Below the pieces are notes generated by a model that did no database searches, had not been told where the DNA came from, and was given only the letters and a program-made list of their open reading frames with translations. A stretch of 64,000 nt of DNA, from NCBI GenBank assembly GCA_009783265.1, contig WRHM01000001.1:248001-312000 (forward strand). The letters run 5' to 3'. The position numbers were made by a program, and so were the translations under genes. This document shows, in pieces, positions 43,273-52,221 of the stretch (the first letter of the stretch is position 1; every line of letters begins with the position of its first letter). Origin of the DNA: Oscillospiraceae bacterium. Its GTDB lineage: Bacteria > Bacillota > Clostridia > Oscillospirales > WRJC01.

Positions 43273-43677
43273 TATTACAGCGTCATATTCTTTTGATTTA
43301 TTATTGCTTTTTATTTCAACGGTTACTCTGTTTGGAAGACACACTATCATGTCGTTTACAGAGCTTTCAGAATCGATGGGTTTGTGCTTCACGCATAATT
43401 TATCAGGGCAGTTCGCGTAAATCACAGACGCTTTTTTGTTTTTTATTTGAATTATATTCAAAAGCGTCCCGTCGTCAAGATATATTTCAACGTCTTTATC
43501 TTGGCTTAACGAAATTTCTTCATAAATTTTACCGTTTAATTTTATTACAACTGTATTTCCGGTCTGGGGGCTCAAATCAAATATAAAATAAAACATAACC
43601 GCGAATATCAGCAATACAGCGATTAAGACAATATCCGTTTTTCTTAATATTTTTATATTATTTAATATTATTTTCAC
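43255..43677 (-). CDS. NusG domain II-containing exported protein
   Basis: A 140-residue protein: one N-terminal membrane span (IVLIAVLLIFAVMFYFIF) followed by an extracytoplasmic NusG domain II. The domain shows VEIYLDDGTLLNIIQIKNKKASVIYANCPDKLCVKHKPI and VCLPNRVTVEI; the CPDKLC motif with paired Cys is typical. It usually partners a Gx transporter, as here. The final residues IRRGDY and the stop codon are read from a repetitive palindrome, so the original C-terminus was probably altered by repeat insertion. Confidence 0.88.
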   Translation of the reverse strand: MKIILNNIKILRKTDIVLIAVLLIFAVMFYFIFDLSPQTGNTVVIKLNGKIYEEISLSQDKDVEIYLDDGTLLNIIQIKNKKASVIYANCPDKLCVKHKPIDSESSVNDMIVCLPNRVTVEIKSNNKSKEYDAVIRRGDY

Positions 43678-43700
43678 CTTTGCTTTCAGAACTTATAATA

Positions 43701-43761
43701 ATTATAAATTATAAAAATTTTATTGTCAAGTGTTGACAAAACAAAAAAGTTTTGTTATAAT
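43701..43761. promoter_or_regulatory. Back-to-back divergent consensus promoters
   Basis: Minus strand: TTGACA (43729-43724) and TATAAT (43706-43701), 17 bases apart, drives the NusG domain II run. Plus strand: TTGACA (43733-43738) and TATAAT (43756-43761), 17 bases apart, drives the T-box leader. The two -35 boxes are separated by only three bases. Confidence 0.9.
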
Positions 43762-43767
43762 AAATAA

Positions 43768-44098
43768 TAGATAAATAAAAGCGATGAAGGGAACAAGATT
43801 TATAATTTTGCTTAAAATCGCAGAGATTTGCCGGTTGGTGCGAGGCAAAATAGCTGATTATAAATGTATAACTCGACCCGGAGTTGCCGTCCCGAAAGAT
43901 TTTGATTTTTGGATTTATGAGGGACGGACGTTTCTGCCGCGTTAAGGCAAAGGCTTTAAATATTTTTTGCGAAGCCGGAAATTAAGAAGACTTGGAAAGT
44001 CTTAAAATTAGGGTGGTACCGCGTAACTGCAATATATTTTTTATTTGCTCTTTCGCCCCTATGCTTGAACGCAAGGGGAAGAACGGAGCTTTTTTGTT
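43768..44098 (+). promoter_or_regulatory. T-box leader, predicted leucine-specific
   Basis: The T-box sequence GGGTGGTACCGC lies at 44011-44022, and Stem I elements include GATGAAGGGAACAAG near 43782 and CAGAGA near 43830. The likely specifier is CTC at 43872-43874 (AACTCGACCCGGAG), a Leu codon. A terminator hairpin from 44047 to 44090 (core CCCCTATGC with GCAAGGGG) runs into TTTTTTG. The downstream operon contains leuS, in agreement. A subtilisin-like lipoprotein gene lies between leader and leuS. Confidence 0.88.
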
Positions 44099-44144
44099 TT
44101 CCCCGACAAATATTAATGATTTCACAGAGGAGGCAGAATATCAA

Positions 44145-45461
44145 ATGGTTTTTATTAAAAATAAAAATCTAAAATTGATTATATTATTTAGTATATTGTT
44201 TATAGGAGGTGCTTTAATGACAAGTTGCGATAAATCATATAGTTATAATCACAACGACCCGAACGAAGCAAATTACAGAACAGTTTTAGCCGATTTGTCT
44301 AAAATAAAAAACGGAGAAAAATCTTTTGCCCTGCGGGAAGAAATCGCGGATTTCAGCAAATATATAAGTTTTGATCAAACTACGGAAAAAATAGACGGCT
44401 GGGGTTATGACATGAGAAGCTGTGACGTTTCAGGATTGGATTTAAGCTATATAGAAGATTATAACGACGTAACTTTCAACAGCCAGACAAAATTCCCCGA
44501 CGATTCAAAAAAGCTGCCGAAAGATTTTGACCCGGAATATATACTTGAGTTCAACAAAAATCCCGGGCTTGGCATACGCGAATTGCATAATCAGGGCATA
44601 ACCGGAAAAGGAGTTGGAATTGCTATAATAGATCAGCCGTTATTACTTGAACATGAACAGTACAGCGATAATTTAATGTCTTACGAGCGCATACACTGCA
44701 GCGGAGACGCCGCGGCAATGCACGGTCCGGCAGTCGCGAGTATAGCCGTAGGAAAAGATATCGGCGTTGCGCCGGCAGCTAAACTTTATTATATCGCGAA
44801 TACTTTCGGGCATTGGAATCAGGAAAATAATAGTTTTGATTTAGATTTTACGATTCTTGCCGACTGCATTTTAAGAGTGCTTGAAATAAACAAAAATCTT
44901 CCGGAAGATGAAAAAATAAGGGTTATTTCAATATCGCGCGGGTATAATTCAAGAGATAACGGTTATAAAGAACTTCAGGAAGCAATAGACAAAGCAAACG
45001 GCGAAAATATTTTTGTTATAACTACTTCAACTGAAGAATATTATAAAAAATTCAAATTATTCGGCGCAGACAGAGATTATTACGCAAATCCTGATGATTT
45101 TACGTCTTATGAACCGGCAAACTGGGTTAGGGAAAGCGTTTTGTCGGGAAACAATATATGGGTTAAAGATTCGATTCTTTTTCCAATGGGTTCGCGGACT
45201 TATGCAGGCTGCACAGGGACTGAAAATTATGATATAGTCCACGACGGCGGATTAAGCTGGTCTGTGCCGTGGTGCGCGGGATTTTACGCGTTATGCTGTC
45301 AGGTCAAACCGGATATTACGCCGGAAGAATTTATAGAAATTATAACCGCGACAAGCGTCCCTGCGGAAATTGTCCGTAACCTGACCGGGGAAATATATAA
45401 CTTCGGAAGTATAGTCAACCCCGACGGGGTTATTAAAGAATTACAAGTAAGAATAAAATAA
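44145..45461 (+). CDS. Subtilisin-like (S8) lipoprotein under a Leu T-box
   Basis: A 438-residue protein starting at ATG 44145, after GAGGAGG. The N-terminus is a lipoprotein signal with lipid-acceptor Cys28 (ALMTSC). The S8 peptidase domain has the Asp region GKGVGIAIIDQPLL, the His region MHGPAVASIAVGKDIGVAPAA and a Ser region GLSWSVPWCAGFYAL, a variant of the usual GTSMATPHVAG that keeps the Ser and Pro. It should be tethered to the outer membrane face and cleave proteins. leuS follows after 16 bases without its own promoter or leader, so both are controlled by leucyl-tRNA charging. A role in releasing amino acids under leucine shortage is inferred. Confidence 0.83.
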   Translation: MVFIKNKNLKLIILFSILFIGGALMTSCDKSYSYNHNDPNEANYRTVLADLSKIKNGEKSFALREEIADFSKYISFDQTTEKIDGWGYDMRSCDVSGLDLSYIEDYNDVTFNSQTKFPDDSKKLPKDFDPEYILEFNKNPGLGIRELHNQGITGKGVGIAIIDQPLLLEHEQYSDNLMSYERIHCSGDAAAMHGPAVASIAVGKDIGVAPAAKLYYIANTFGHWNQENNSFDLDFTILADCILRVLEINKNLPEDEKIRVISISRGYNSRDNGYKELQEAIDKANGENIFVITTSTEEYYKKFKLFGADRDYYANPDDFTSYEPANWVRESVLSGNNIWVKDSILFPMGSRTYAGCTGTENYDIVHDGGLSWSVPWCAGFYALCCQVKPDITPEEFIEIITATSVPAEIVRNLTGEIYNFGSIVNPDGVIKELQVRIK

Positions 45462-45477
45462 AAAGGAGCAATTAATT

Positions 45478-47895
45478 ATGACTTACGATTTTAGAGAAAT
45501 CGAGAAAAAATGGCAAAAAAAATGGACTGATGAAAAAGCGTTCAATGTCACGGAGGATAAATCAAAGCAAAAATATTATGTGTTAATCGAATTTCCCTAT
45601 CCGTCCGGTCAGGGGCTTCACGTCGGACATCCCAGACCCTATGTGGCAATGGATATAGTCTCGCGCAAAAAAAGAATGCAGGGATATAATGTTTTATTCC
45701 CGATGGGCTGGGACGCTTTCGGACTCCCGACTGAAAATTACGCGATAAAAAATAAACTTCACCCGAAAACCGTCACAAAAGATAATATAATAAAATTCAA
45801 GCGGCAATTACAGGCTTTCGGGCTTTCACTCGACTGGTCGAGAGAAGTTGACACTACTGACCCCGGATATTATAAATGGACGCAGTGGATATTTTTGCAG
45901 TTGTTCAAAAACGGTCTGGCGTATAAAAAAGAAATGGCTGTAAATTGGTGTACGTCATGCAAATGCGTTCTTGCAAACGAAGAAGTCGTGAACGGCGTAT
46001 GCGAGAGGTGCGGCAGCGAGGTTGTCCGGCGCGAAAAAAGCCAATGGATGCTCAAAATTACGGCTTACGCTCAAAAATTACTGGACGGGCTTGAAAATCT
46101 CGATTTTATCGAGCGCGTAAAAACTCAAACCACAAACTGGATAGGACGTTCAGAGGGGGCGGAAGTTGATTTTAATATCACATGCAGCAGTGAAAATTTA
46201 AAGGTCTTCACGACGCGGCCCGACACGCTATTCGGCGCGACATATATGGTCATAGCACCCGAGCACCCTATAATAAACGATTTGAAAAACAAAATAAGCA
46301 ATTACGCCGAAATCGAGGCATATAGAGAAGAAGCGTCAAAAAAATCTGATTTTGAACGCTCTGAATTATCGAACACTACTGAAAAAGAAAAAACAGGAAT
46401 CGAAATTAAAGGCGTAAAAGCGATTAATCCAGTGAACGGCAAAGAAATCCCGGTATTTGTTTCGGATTATGTTTTGATTTCTTACGGAACAGGGGCCATC
46501 ATGGCTGTCCCCGGACATGATACGAGGGATTATGAATTCGCGAAAAAATTTGATTTGCCCATAGTCGAAGTCGTCAAAGGCGGGGATATAGCAAAAGAAG
46601 CGTTTACTGACGTCGAAACCGGAATCATGGTAAATTCGGGCTTTTTGGACGGGCTTGAGGTTGCCGACGCAAAAAAGAAAATCACGCAGTTTTTAGAAGA
46701 TAAAAAAATCGGCGTGGGGAAAATAAATTATAAACTGCGCGATTGGGTATTTTCGCGCCAGAGATACTGGGGCGAGCCAATCCCGGTTGTTATATGCCCG
46801 GACTGCGGATTTGTCGCGATTGACGAGAGCGAACTGCCGTTGTTATTGCCCGATGTTGAATCGTATGAGCCGACGGACACAGGTGAATCGCCGCTGTCTA
46901 AAATGACGGAGTGGGTAAAATGCAAATGCCCGAAATGCGGCAAAGCCGCAGAGAGGGAAACTGATACTATGCCTCAATGGGCGGGTTCGTCATGGTATTT
47001 TATGCGTTACTGCGACCCCAAAAATAAAGATTGTCCCGCTTCGAAAGCAGCTCTCGATTATTGGATGCCTGTTGACTGGTACAACGGCGGCATGGAGCAT
47101 ACTACTTTGCATTTGTTATATTCAAGATTCTGGGCCTTGTTTCTGCATGATATAGGCGTGATGAGCTGCCCTGAGCCATATTTAAAACGCACGTCGCACG
47201 GAATGATATTAGCCGAGGACGGCGGCAAGATGTCAAAATCGAGAGGCAACGTAGTCAATCCCGACGATATGATAAGTGAGTACGGAGCGGACGCGTTTAG
47301 ATTATACGAGATGTTTATCGGCGATTTTGAAAAATCTACGCCGTGGGCTACAAACGGAATGAAAGGCTGCAAACGTTTCGCCGACAGGGTGTTCGGACTG
47401 ATAGATATGGCAAAAAGCGGCGGAGTCACGCTCAATCTCGAAGTAAAATTTCATCAGACGATAAAAAAAGTCACGAATGATATAGATAATTTAAAAATGA
47501 ACACAGCTATAGCGAGTCTGATGACTTTGGTAAACGATATATATGACATTGGTTCTTTGACTATCGACGAATTAAAAATCTTTTTGACTTTATTATGCCC
47601 GTTTGCGCCGCATATAAGCGAAGAACTGTGGTATTTAGCGGGAGGAAAAGGTTTATTGTCATTGGGGAATTGGGTGAGTTACGACGAAGCTAAGACAAAA
47701 GAGAACGCCGTCGAGATAGCAGTTCAAATAAACGGAAAAGTGCGCGATAAAATTATAACTGAGGCGGGAATTTCAAACAAACAGGCAATAATATCAGCGA
47801 AAAACAGCGAAAAGATAAAAGAAATGCTCTCCGGCCGGGAAATCGTGAAAGAAATCGTCGTACCAGATAAAATCGTGAATATTGTCGTGAAATAA
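45478..47895 (+). CDS. leuS: Leucyl-tRNA synthetase
   Basis: An 805-residue class I synthetase of normal bacterial length. The HIGH-type motif is HVGH (in QGLHVGHPRPYVAMD, near residue 43) and KMSKS is in GGKMSKSRGNVV near residue 583. The CP1 editing domain shows TRPDTLFGATYMVIAPEHP and GTGAIMAVPGHDTRD. Zinc-binding Cys sets CTSC/CERC and CPDC/CPKC are present. It charges tRNA-Leu. Preceded by AAAAGGAG, 16 bases after the protease gene, under a Leu T-box; followed by twin terminator hairpins. Confidence 0.98.
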   Translation: MTYDFREIEKKWQKKWTDEKAFNVTEDKSKQKYYVLIEFPYPSGQGLHVGHPRPYVAMDIVSRKKRMQGYNVLFPMGWDAFGLPTENYAIKNKLHPKTVTKDNIIKFKRQLQAFGLSLDWSREVDTTDPGYYKWTQWIFLQLFKNGLAYKKEMAVNWCTSCKCVLANEEVVNGVCERCGSEVVRREKSQWMLKITAYAQKLLDGLENLDFIERVKTQTTNWIGRSEGAEVDFNITCSSENLKVFTTRPDTLFGATYMVIAPEHPIINDLKNKISNYAEIEAYREEASKKSDFERSELSNTTEKEKTGIEIKGVKAINPVNGKEIPVFVSDYVLISYGTGAIMAVPGHDTRDYEFAKKFDLPIVEVVKGGDIAKEAFTDVETGIMVNSGFLDGLEVADAKKKITQFLEDKKIGVGKINYKLRDWVFSRQRYWGEPIPVVICPDCGFVAIDESELPLLLPDVESYEPTDTGESPLSKMTEWVKCKCPKCGKAAERETDTMPQWAGSSWYFMRYCDPKNKDCPASKAALDYWMPVDWYNGGMEHTTLHLLYSRFWALFLHDIGVMSCPEPYLKRTSHGMILAEDGGKMSKSRGNVVNPDDMISEYGADAFRLYEMFIGDFEKSTPWATNGMKGCKRFADRVFGLIDMAKSGGVTLNLEVKFHQTIKKVTNDIDNLKMNTAIASLMTLVNDIYDIGSLTIDELKIFLTLLCPFAPHISEELWYLAGGKGLLSLGNWVSYDEAKTKENAVEIAVQINGKVRDKIITEAGISNKQAIISAKNSEKIKEMLSGREIVKEIVVPDKIVNIVVK

Positions 47896-47929
47896 TCTGA
47901 CGCGTATAATTATTTGATATGTTTAAAAA

Positions 47930-48034
47930 TCAGATAAAACCCCATGGGGAAAGGGATTTTTTAAAGGGAGAACGGATGGTTCTCCCTTTAAATCAACTTT
48001 TTTGCTTCTTTTTTGTTTGACGACAAAAAAGAAG
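47930..48034 (+). repeat. Twin-hairpin 3' repeat, copy C (after leuS)
   Basis: After a CCCCATGGGG palindrome, TTTAAAGGGAGAAC (47960-47973) pairs perfectly with 47979-47992, and CTTCTTTTTTGT (48005-48016) pairs perfectly with 48023-48034. It follows leuS and should terminate it. Inverse relation to copy D at 49063. Confidence 0.88.
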
Positions 48035-48043
48035 TCGTCTAAT

Positions 48044-48982
48044 CTAATTCATGGCAAGCAGCGTTAATGCCTTAGCGATATAATTATATATTCCCACAAA
48101 ATCAGATATTGGCAGAGGGTTTTGGCCTTTGCCGCATTCTATCGTAAATCCCGGGCGGTTGAATTTAGAGATAAACCAGTCTTTGCATCCTCCGTACGAC
48201 GCTATCTCTTCATCTGGATATTCGAGTTTATATCCGGTAGATTTTGCTATTAAATTTGCGAATATTTTAGCTTTGGGCGGAATTATGTCTTTATATTGCC
48301 AGTATATAACTTCTCCCTGAGTGTGAAGAGCGGCGAGAAGCGATATATCGCCGTCGGCGCGGATAAACGAGGCAACAGCAGAAACTTCAGGTTCGCTTTC
48401 CGGATATTCGCCGCCATAACGCGTAGGACCCGGTTCAAATATTCCGGCCTTTGTCTCAAGTTCTTTAAGAATTTCAAAATCGGCGTCGTAATTATGGTTT
48501 AAGTCAACTCCTCTGGCGTTTGCCTGCCATTGCGAAAAATCATCAGAACCGTTATTCATTTGCATAAGCCTTGATCTGACCGGATTATATTCCCCGATAC
48601 CGTTTAAAACAAGATCCACGCCGTCGGGGTTAAGCATCGGGATTATATAAATAGTTCTTGTCTGCAATATATATTCAGGGTCATACCCGTATAATTTTTC
48701 GCTGAAAATATAACTTTTGCAAAAATCTTCGATAAATCGCATAAGTATCATAGAAGTCAGCCATTCCATTGCATGATGTGATCCTATATATATAACTTTG
48801 CGCGCGCCGTTTCCGATTCTGACCAGATTAATATTTTTACCCAGATAGCTTTCGCCTATAATAAAATTTTCAATGAATTTGAATTGCGATTGCAGGTCAT
48901 TTATATTTTCTTCCAGGCATAAATAATCCATAGGTTTGTTTATATTTATAATATTTTTATATCTCCGCCTGCTTTTATGCAT
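48044..48982 (-). CDS. M14 family zinc carboxypeptidase
   Basis: A 312-residue peptidase. Zinc ligands lie in GSHHAMEW (His70, Glu73) and ALHTQGE (third His); RGVDLNHNYDADF carries the substrate-binding Arg and Asn; the catalytic Glu is in FTIECGKGQNPLP. The sequence resembles gamma-D-glutamyl-meso-diaminopimelate peptidase I, which trims peptidoglycan peptides and in Bacillus acts during sporulation. No signal peptide or LysM domain is visible, so it would be cytoplasmic or act in the mother cell or recycling. It is flanked on both sides by inverted copies of the twin-hairpin repeat. Confidence 0.88.
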   Translation of the reverse strand: MHKSRRRYKNIININKPMDYLCLEENINDLQSQFKFIENFIIGESYLGKNINLVRIGNGARKVIYIGSHHAMEWLTSMILMRFIEDFCKSYIFSEKLYGYDPEYILQTRTIYIIPMLNPDGVDLVLNGIGEYNPVRSRLMQMNNGSDDFSQWQANARGVDLNHNYDADFEILKELETKAGIFEPGPTRYGGEYPESEPEVSAVASFIRADGDISLLAALHTQGEVIYWQYKDIIPPKAKIFANLIAKSTGYKLEYPDEEIASYGGCKDWFISKFNRPGFTIECGKGQNPLPISDFVGIYNYIAKALTLLAMN

Positions 48983-49062
48983 AAAAAACCTCCGTTTTTT
49001 ATTTTTTTATTAATTGTTTTTATTATTATATTAAAAAAACGGCGTAAATGTGATTAAAACAA

Positions 49063-49163
49063 TCTTCTTTTTTGTATTCAAACAAAAAAGAAGCAAAAAA
49101 ATTGACTTAAAGAGGGAACCATCCGTTCCCCCTTTAAGAAATCCCCCTCCCCATGGGGTTTTA
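49063..49163 (-). repeat. Twin-hairpin 3' repeat, copy D (after spo0A)
   Basis: Read on the minus strand, after the spo0A stop: CCCCATGGGG, then CTTAAAGGGGGAAC with GTTCCCTCTTTAAG, then CTTCTTTTTTGT with ACAAAAAAGAAG. The stem bases differ from copy C but remain paired. Confidence 0.88.
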
Positions 49164-49209
49164 TTTTAACTTTTACTTGGCGTAAAATAATATAAATATA
49201 TAAAAATTT

Positions 49210-49998
49210 TTACATAGCTTTATTTTTGAGCCTTAAATTATCTGCGACCATTGCGATAAATTCAGAGTTTGTGGGTTTGCCTCTCGCGCTTTGTATAGTA
49301 TAACCGAAAATTTCGGTTATGGTGTCATAATCTCCTCTGTCCCACGCTACTTCTATAGCGTGCCGGATTGCCCTCTCAACCCTTGACGACGTCGTTGAAA
49401 ATATTTTTCCGATTGACGGGTAGAGCTGTTTTGTGACAGAATTTATTATATTTGAATCCTGCATTACCAGTATAATCGCAGTCCGAAGATACTGATAGCC
49501 TTTTATGTGCGCGGGAACTCCTATCTGGTGAATCATTTTTGTCACCTGAGTTTCAATGTCGCCGGAATTGCGCGAATTGGCATTTTGCATAGACGCATTG
49601 TCGCTTTTTGAAAAATAAGATTTATCGTTCACAAGATTTTTAATTAAGCCGTATAAAATATTATAATCAAATGATTTAGTCATGCAATAGGCAGGTCCGT
49701 TTTTCACTACCTGAGCGAACATATACGGATTGTTTATCGCACTTAAAACTATAAAAACAGGCTTATGGTCCGATGCCGACGAAGATTTATTAAAGTGTCC
49801 GACAACTGCCGCCGCGTCATATTTTGTCAGCCAAAGGTCGATTAACACGACGTCGGGTTTAAATTTGGCTATTTTCAGAATCGCTTCCTCGCCGTTGATG
49901 GCGTCGGGCAGCAACTCAAATCCTTGTTTTTTCAAATGTTCCGCGCAAATCGTTCTAAAATCCGAATTTTCGTCTGCAAGCAATATTTTAATTGACAT
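49210..49998 (-). CDS. spo0A: Sporulation master regulator Spo0A
   Basis: A 262-residue response regulator starting at ATG 49998 after AAGGAG; a longer upstream frame is not supported. The receiver has Asp9/Glu10 and the phospho-acceptor Asp54 in [12 protein letters not shown], which departs from the usual MDIIMPxxDG loop. The C-terminal DNA-binding domain (about 155-262) is strongly conserved, with [37 protein letters not shown] and [17 protein letters not shown]. It switches on sporulation when phosphorylated. A sigma-A promoter lies 90 bases upstream. spoIVB, usually directly upstream in the same direction, is here divergent and separated by a DUF378 gene. Confidence 0.97.
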   Translation of the reverse strand: MSIKILLADENSDFRTICAEHLKKQGFELLPDAINGEEAILKIAKFKPDVVLIDLWLTKYDAAAVVGHFNKSSSASDHKPVFIVLSAINNPYMFAQVVKNGPAYCMTKSFDYNILYGLIKNLVNDKSYFSKSDNASMQNANSRNSGDIETQVTKMIHQIGVPAHIKGYQYLRTAIILVMQDSNIINSVTKQLYPSIGKIFSTTSSRVERAIRHAIEVAWDRGDYDTITEIFGYTIQSARGKPTNSEFIAMVADNLRLKNKAM

Positions 49999-50086
49999 AA
50001 ATAAAAACTCCTTACGTATAAATATTAAATTTTTTGATATATTCCCCATAATTCCCATAATTGGATAAATTTATATATCAAAAAAA

Positions 50087-50115
50087 ATTATACAACAAGT
50101 AATTTGATAAATCAA
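50087..50115 (-). promoter_or_regulatory. Predicted promoter of spo0A
   Basis: On the minus strand TTGATT (50115-50110) and TATAAT (50092-50087) are 17 bases apart, about 90 bases upstream of the spo0A start. No clear Spo0A box or sigma-H promoter was found. Confidence 0.65.
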
Positions 50116-50249
50116 TAGCTTTTTTTCACGTATTTGGGAATTTATTGGCACAAAAATTTAAAGAAAAAGCATATTTCGGAACATATATTCAGATTATCGA
50201 CGCTAACTGATAAATAATGTCAGATGCTCCGATAATTTAATAAAAACAG

Positions 50250-50316
50250 ACATCTTGTGTATTAATAATTTCTATAACACAAGATGTAGATGTTATTCTA
50301 CATATATATGTAGAAT
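50250..50316. repeat. Two adjacent perfect palindromes upstream of spo0A
   Basis: ACATCTTGTGT (50250-50260) is repeated in perfect inverse at 50277-50287, and 50295-50316 is a perfect 22-base palindrome beginning ATTCTACATAT. The first may be a terminator; the second lacks a loop and looks more like a protein-binding site. The remaining sequence between 49999 and 50423 holds only the spo0A promoter and a DUF378 terminator. Confidence 0.6.
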
Positions 50317-50354
50317 ATAAAAAACATATTTTGTGAAAAAAACTCGAAACAACC

Positions 50355-50398
50355 AAAAACAAAGAACAAAAATATCAGAATTTCTGTTCTTTGTTTTT
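50355..50398. terminator. Terminator of the DUF378 gene
   Basis: AAAAACAAAGAAC (50355-50367) pairs perfectly with 50386-50398; on the minus strand the stem ends in a T run. Confidence 0.85.
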
Positions 50399-50423
50399 AT
50401 TATTGCGTTATTTTCTATAAATT

Positions 50424-50636
50424 TTATATATCGTCGTCCAAAACAGTATTTCTGCTTCTGAATAACAGCGATATACACCATATTCCTGCAAGCCCTATCA
50501 GAGTATAGAATATCCGGCTGAATGTCGCTCCCTGACCTCCAAAGATCCATGAAACAAAATCAAACTTGAATATCCCTACGGAGCCCCAATTGAGAGCTCC
50601 AATTATAATTAAAATAAGCGATAATCTATCGAGCAT
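50424..50636 (-). CDS. DUF378 small membrane protein
   Basis: A 70-residue protein with two membrane spans: LSLILIIIGALNWGSVGIF and RIFYTLIGLAGIWCISLLF. The GALNWGSVG motif and YxLIGLAGI are the hallmarks of DUF378 (YuzA-like) proteins, whose function is unknown. It lies between the divergent spo0A and spoIVB genes on the minus strand with its own terminator. A ribosome binding site AGAGAGG precedes the start. Confidence 0.88.
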   Translation of the reverse strand: MLDRLSLILIIIGALNWGSVGIFKFDFVSWIFGGQGATFSRIFYTLIGLAGIWCISLLFRSRNTVLDDDI

Positions 50637-50889
50637 TTTTTTATCCTCTCTTTTCTATCCTGAAAAATTATTCTTGTCATAATAATATTATTGCCTTTGA
50701 AAATTAATTTATACATTTTTCATAATTCGCCCGATTTTCTCACTGATGAAAAGTAAAATAATATATAAATATATACAGAAAGTTATAGTGCTTATATAAA
50801 AATACATAAACAAAATTTAGATCAAGTATATAAAAATTGCTTTTTGGAGAAACTTAATACAAAATTTAAAAATTAAGGTGTGATTTTAA

Positions 50890-52167
50890 TTGAAAACGGG
50901 CAAAGCTTTATCTGTAATTATACTTTCGGCATTTATTTTTTTTGCGGCGGTCTTCGGGGTTGCCGATTTTATTACCCCGGAAACAATTACGGTATTCAAC
51001 ATAGACGAGATCAACAAAAGTAATTTTATAGTTTATTCAAAATCAGGCGGCCTTGGCATTGATTTTATTAATTCATACGGAAACTCAAACCCTGTCGGCT
51101 GGTTTAGCGTAAATACAAAAGAAAGTTCTCAAGAGTCATCAACATCAGACTGTGAAAACGACGATATATATACTGCTAATCTGCTCGGCATTATACCCAT
51201 TAAAAAAGTTCAGGTAAACGTATTTCCGCAGACTGCGCTAATACCGGGAGGAATGCCATTCGGAGTGAAGTTTTTTACGGAGGGTGTTGTAGTAGTCGGG
51301 CTGTCTGATATAGAAACCGAAAGGGGCAGTATAAATCCGGCAAAAACTGCGGGAATAAAAACCTCGGATATAATAACTGAAATAAACGGAATATCAATAA
51401 ACAGCGTTGAGGAAGCCGCAAAAATTATAGAAGCGAGCAAAGGTGATAATTTATATCTGAAAGTTTTAAGGGATGGAAAAACTGTGGAATTAAGACTGAA
51501 GCCCGTATATTCTGTATCTGAAAGCAAATATAAATCCGGGATATGGCTCAGGGATTCGACAGCCGGAATCGGCACTATCACGTTTATAACCCCGTCAAAT
51601 TACGCTTTCGGCGGATTGGGTCACGGTATATGTGACGTTGACACGGGAAATCTCATGCCGCTAAAAAAAGGTACGGTAATCAACGCGATAATCGACAGCT
51701 CAGTAAAAGGAAAGCCGGAGCTTCCCGGAGAATTAAAAGGCAAATTTAAAGAAAACATGGGGACTTTACTGGCAAACACCCAAAACGGCATTTTCGGAAT
51801 ATTAAATAATATGCCCGTAACTCCCGAAAACGCGACGCCATTGCCCGTAGGATTGCGTTCAGAAGTAAAAGAAGGCAAAGCGTCTATTTATTCTACGGTC
51901 GATGAGAGCGGCGTGCGTGAATTTGAAATAGAAATAATAAAAATTTACAAAAGCTCAAACGATTCCAAAAATTTTCTCGTAAAGATAACAGACCCCGAGC
52001 TTCTTGAAATAACCGGCGGGATAGTTCAGGGCATGAGCGGTTCGCCGATTATACAGGACGGAAAAATAATAGGAGCGGTGACTCACGTATTAGTCAGCGA
52101 CCCGACTAAAGGATACGGAATATTCATGGAAAATATGTTTTCCTCAATGCCTGAAGTATTAAAATAG
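50890..52167 (+). CDS. spoIVB: SpoIVB peptidase (S55)
   Basis: A 425-residue exported sporulation protease. The N-terminal signal anchor is ALSVIILSAFIFFAAVFGVAD. A PDZ domain occupies about residues 115-205 (VVGLSDIETERGSINPAKTAGIKTSDIITEING begins it). The S55 peptidase domain has the catalytic His in GGLGHGICD (near 244) and the catalytic Ser in GIVQGMSGSPIIQDGKIIGAV (near 384). In Bacillus it is made in the forespore and triggers pro-sigma-K processing. It starts with TTG at 50890 after AAGGTG. It is divergent from spo0A, unlike the common spoIVB-spo0A tandem. Confidence 0.97.
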   Translation: MKTGKALSVIILSAFIFFAAVFGVADFITPETITVFNIDEINKSNFIVYSKSGGLGIDFINSYGNSNPVGWFSVNTKESSQESSTSDCENDDIYTANLLGIIPIKKVQVNVFPQTALIPGGMPFGVKFFTEGVVVVGLSDIETERGSINPAKTAGIKTSDIITEINGISINSVEEAAKIIEASKGDNLYLKVLRDGKTVELRLKPVYSVSESKYKSGIWLRDSTAGIGTITFITPSNYAFGGLGHGICDVDTGNLMPLKKGTVINAIIDSSVKGKPELPGELKGKFKENMGTLLANTQNGIFGILNNMPVTPENATPLPVGLRSEVKEGKASIYSTVDESGVREFEIEIIKIYKSSNDSKNFLVKITDPELLEITGGIVQGMSGSPIIQDGKIIGAVTHVLVSDPTKGYGIFMENMFSSMPEVLK

Positions 52168-52221
52168 TTCGAAATCAAGAATGTAGAATTGGGAATTTAA
52201 AATAATATAATTTTTTGATAT

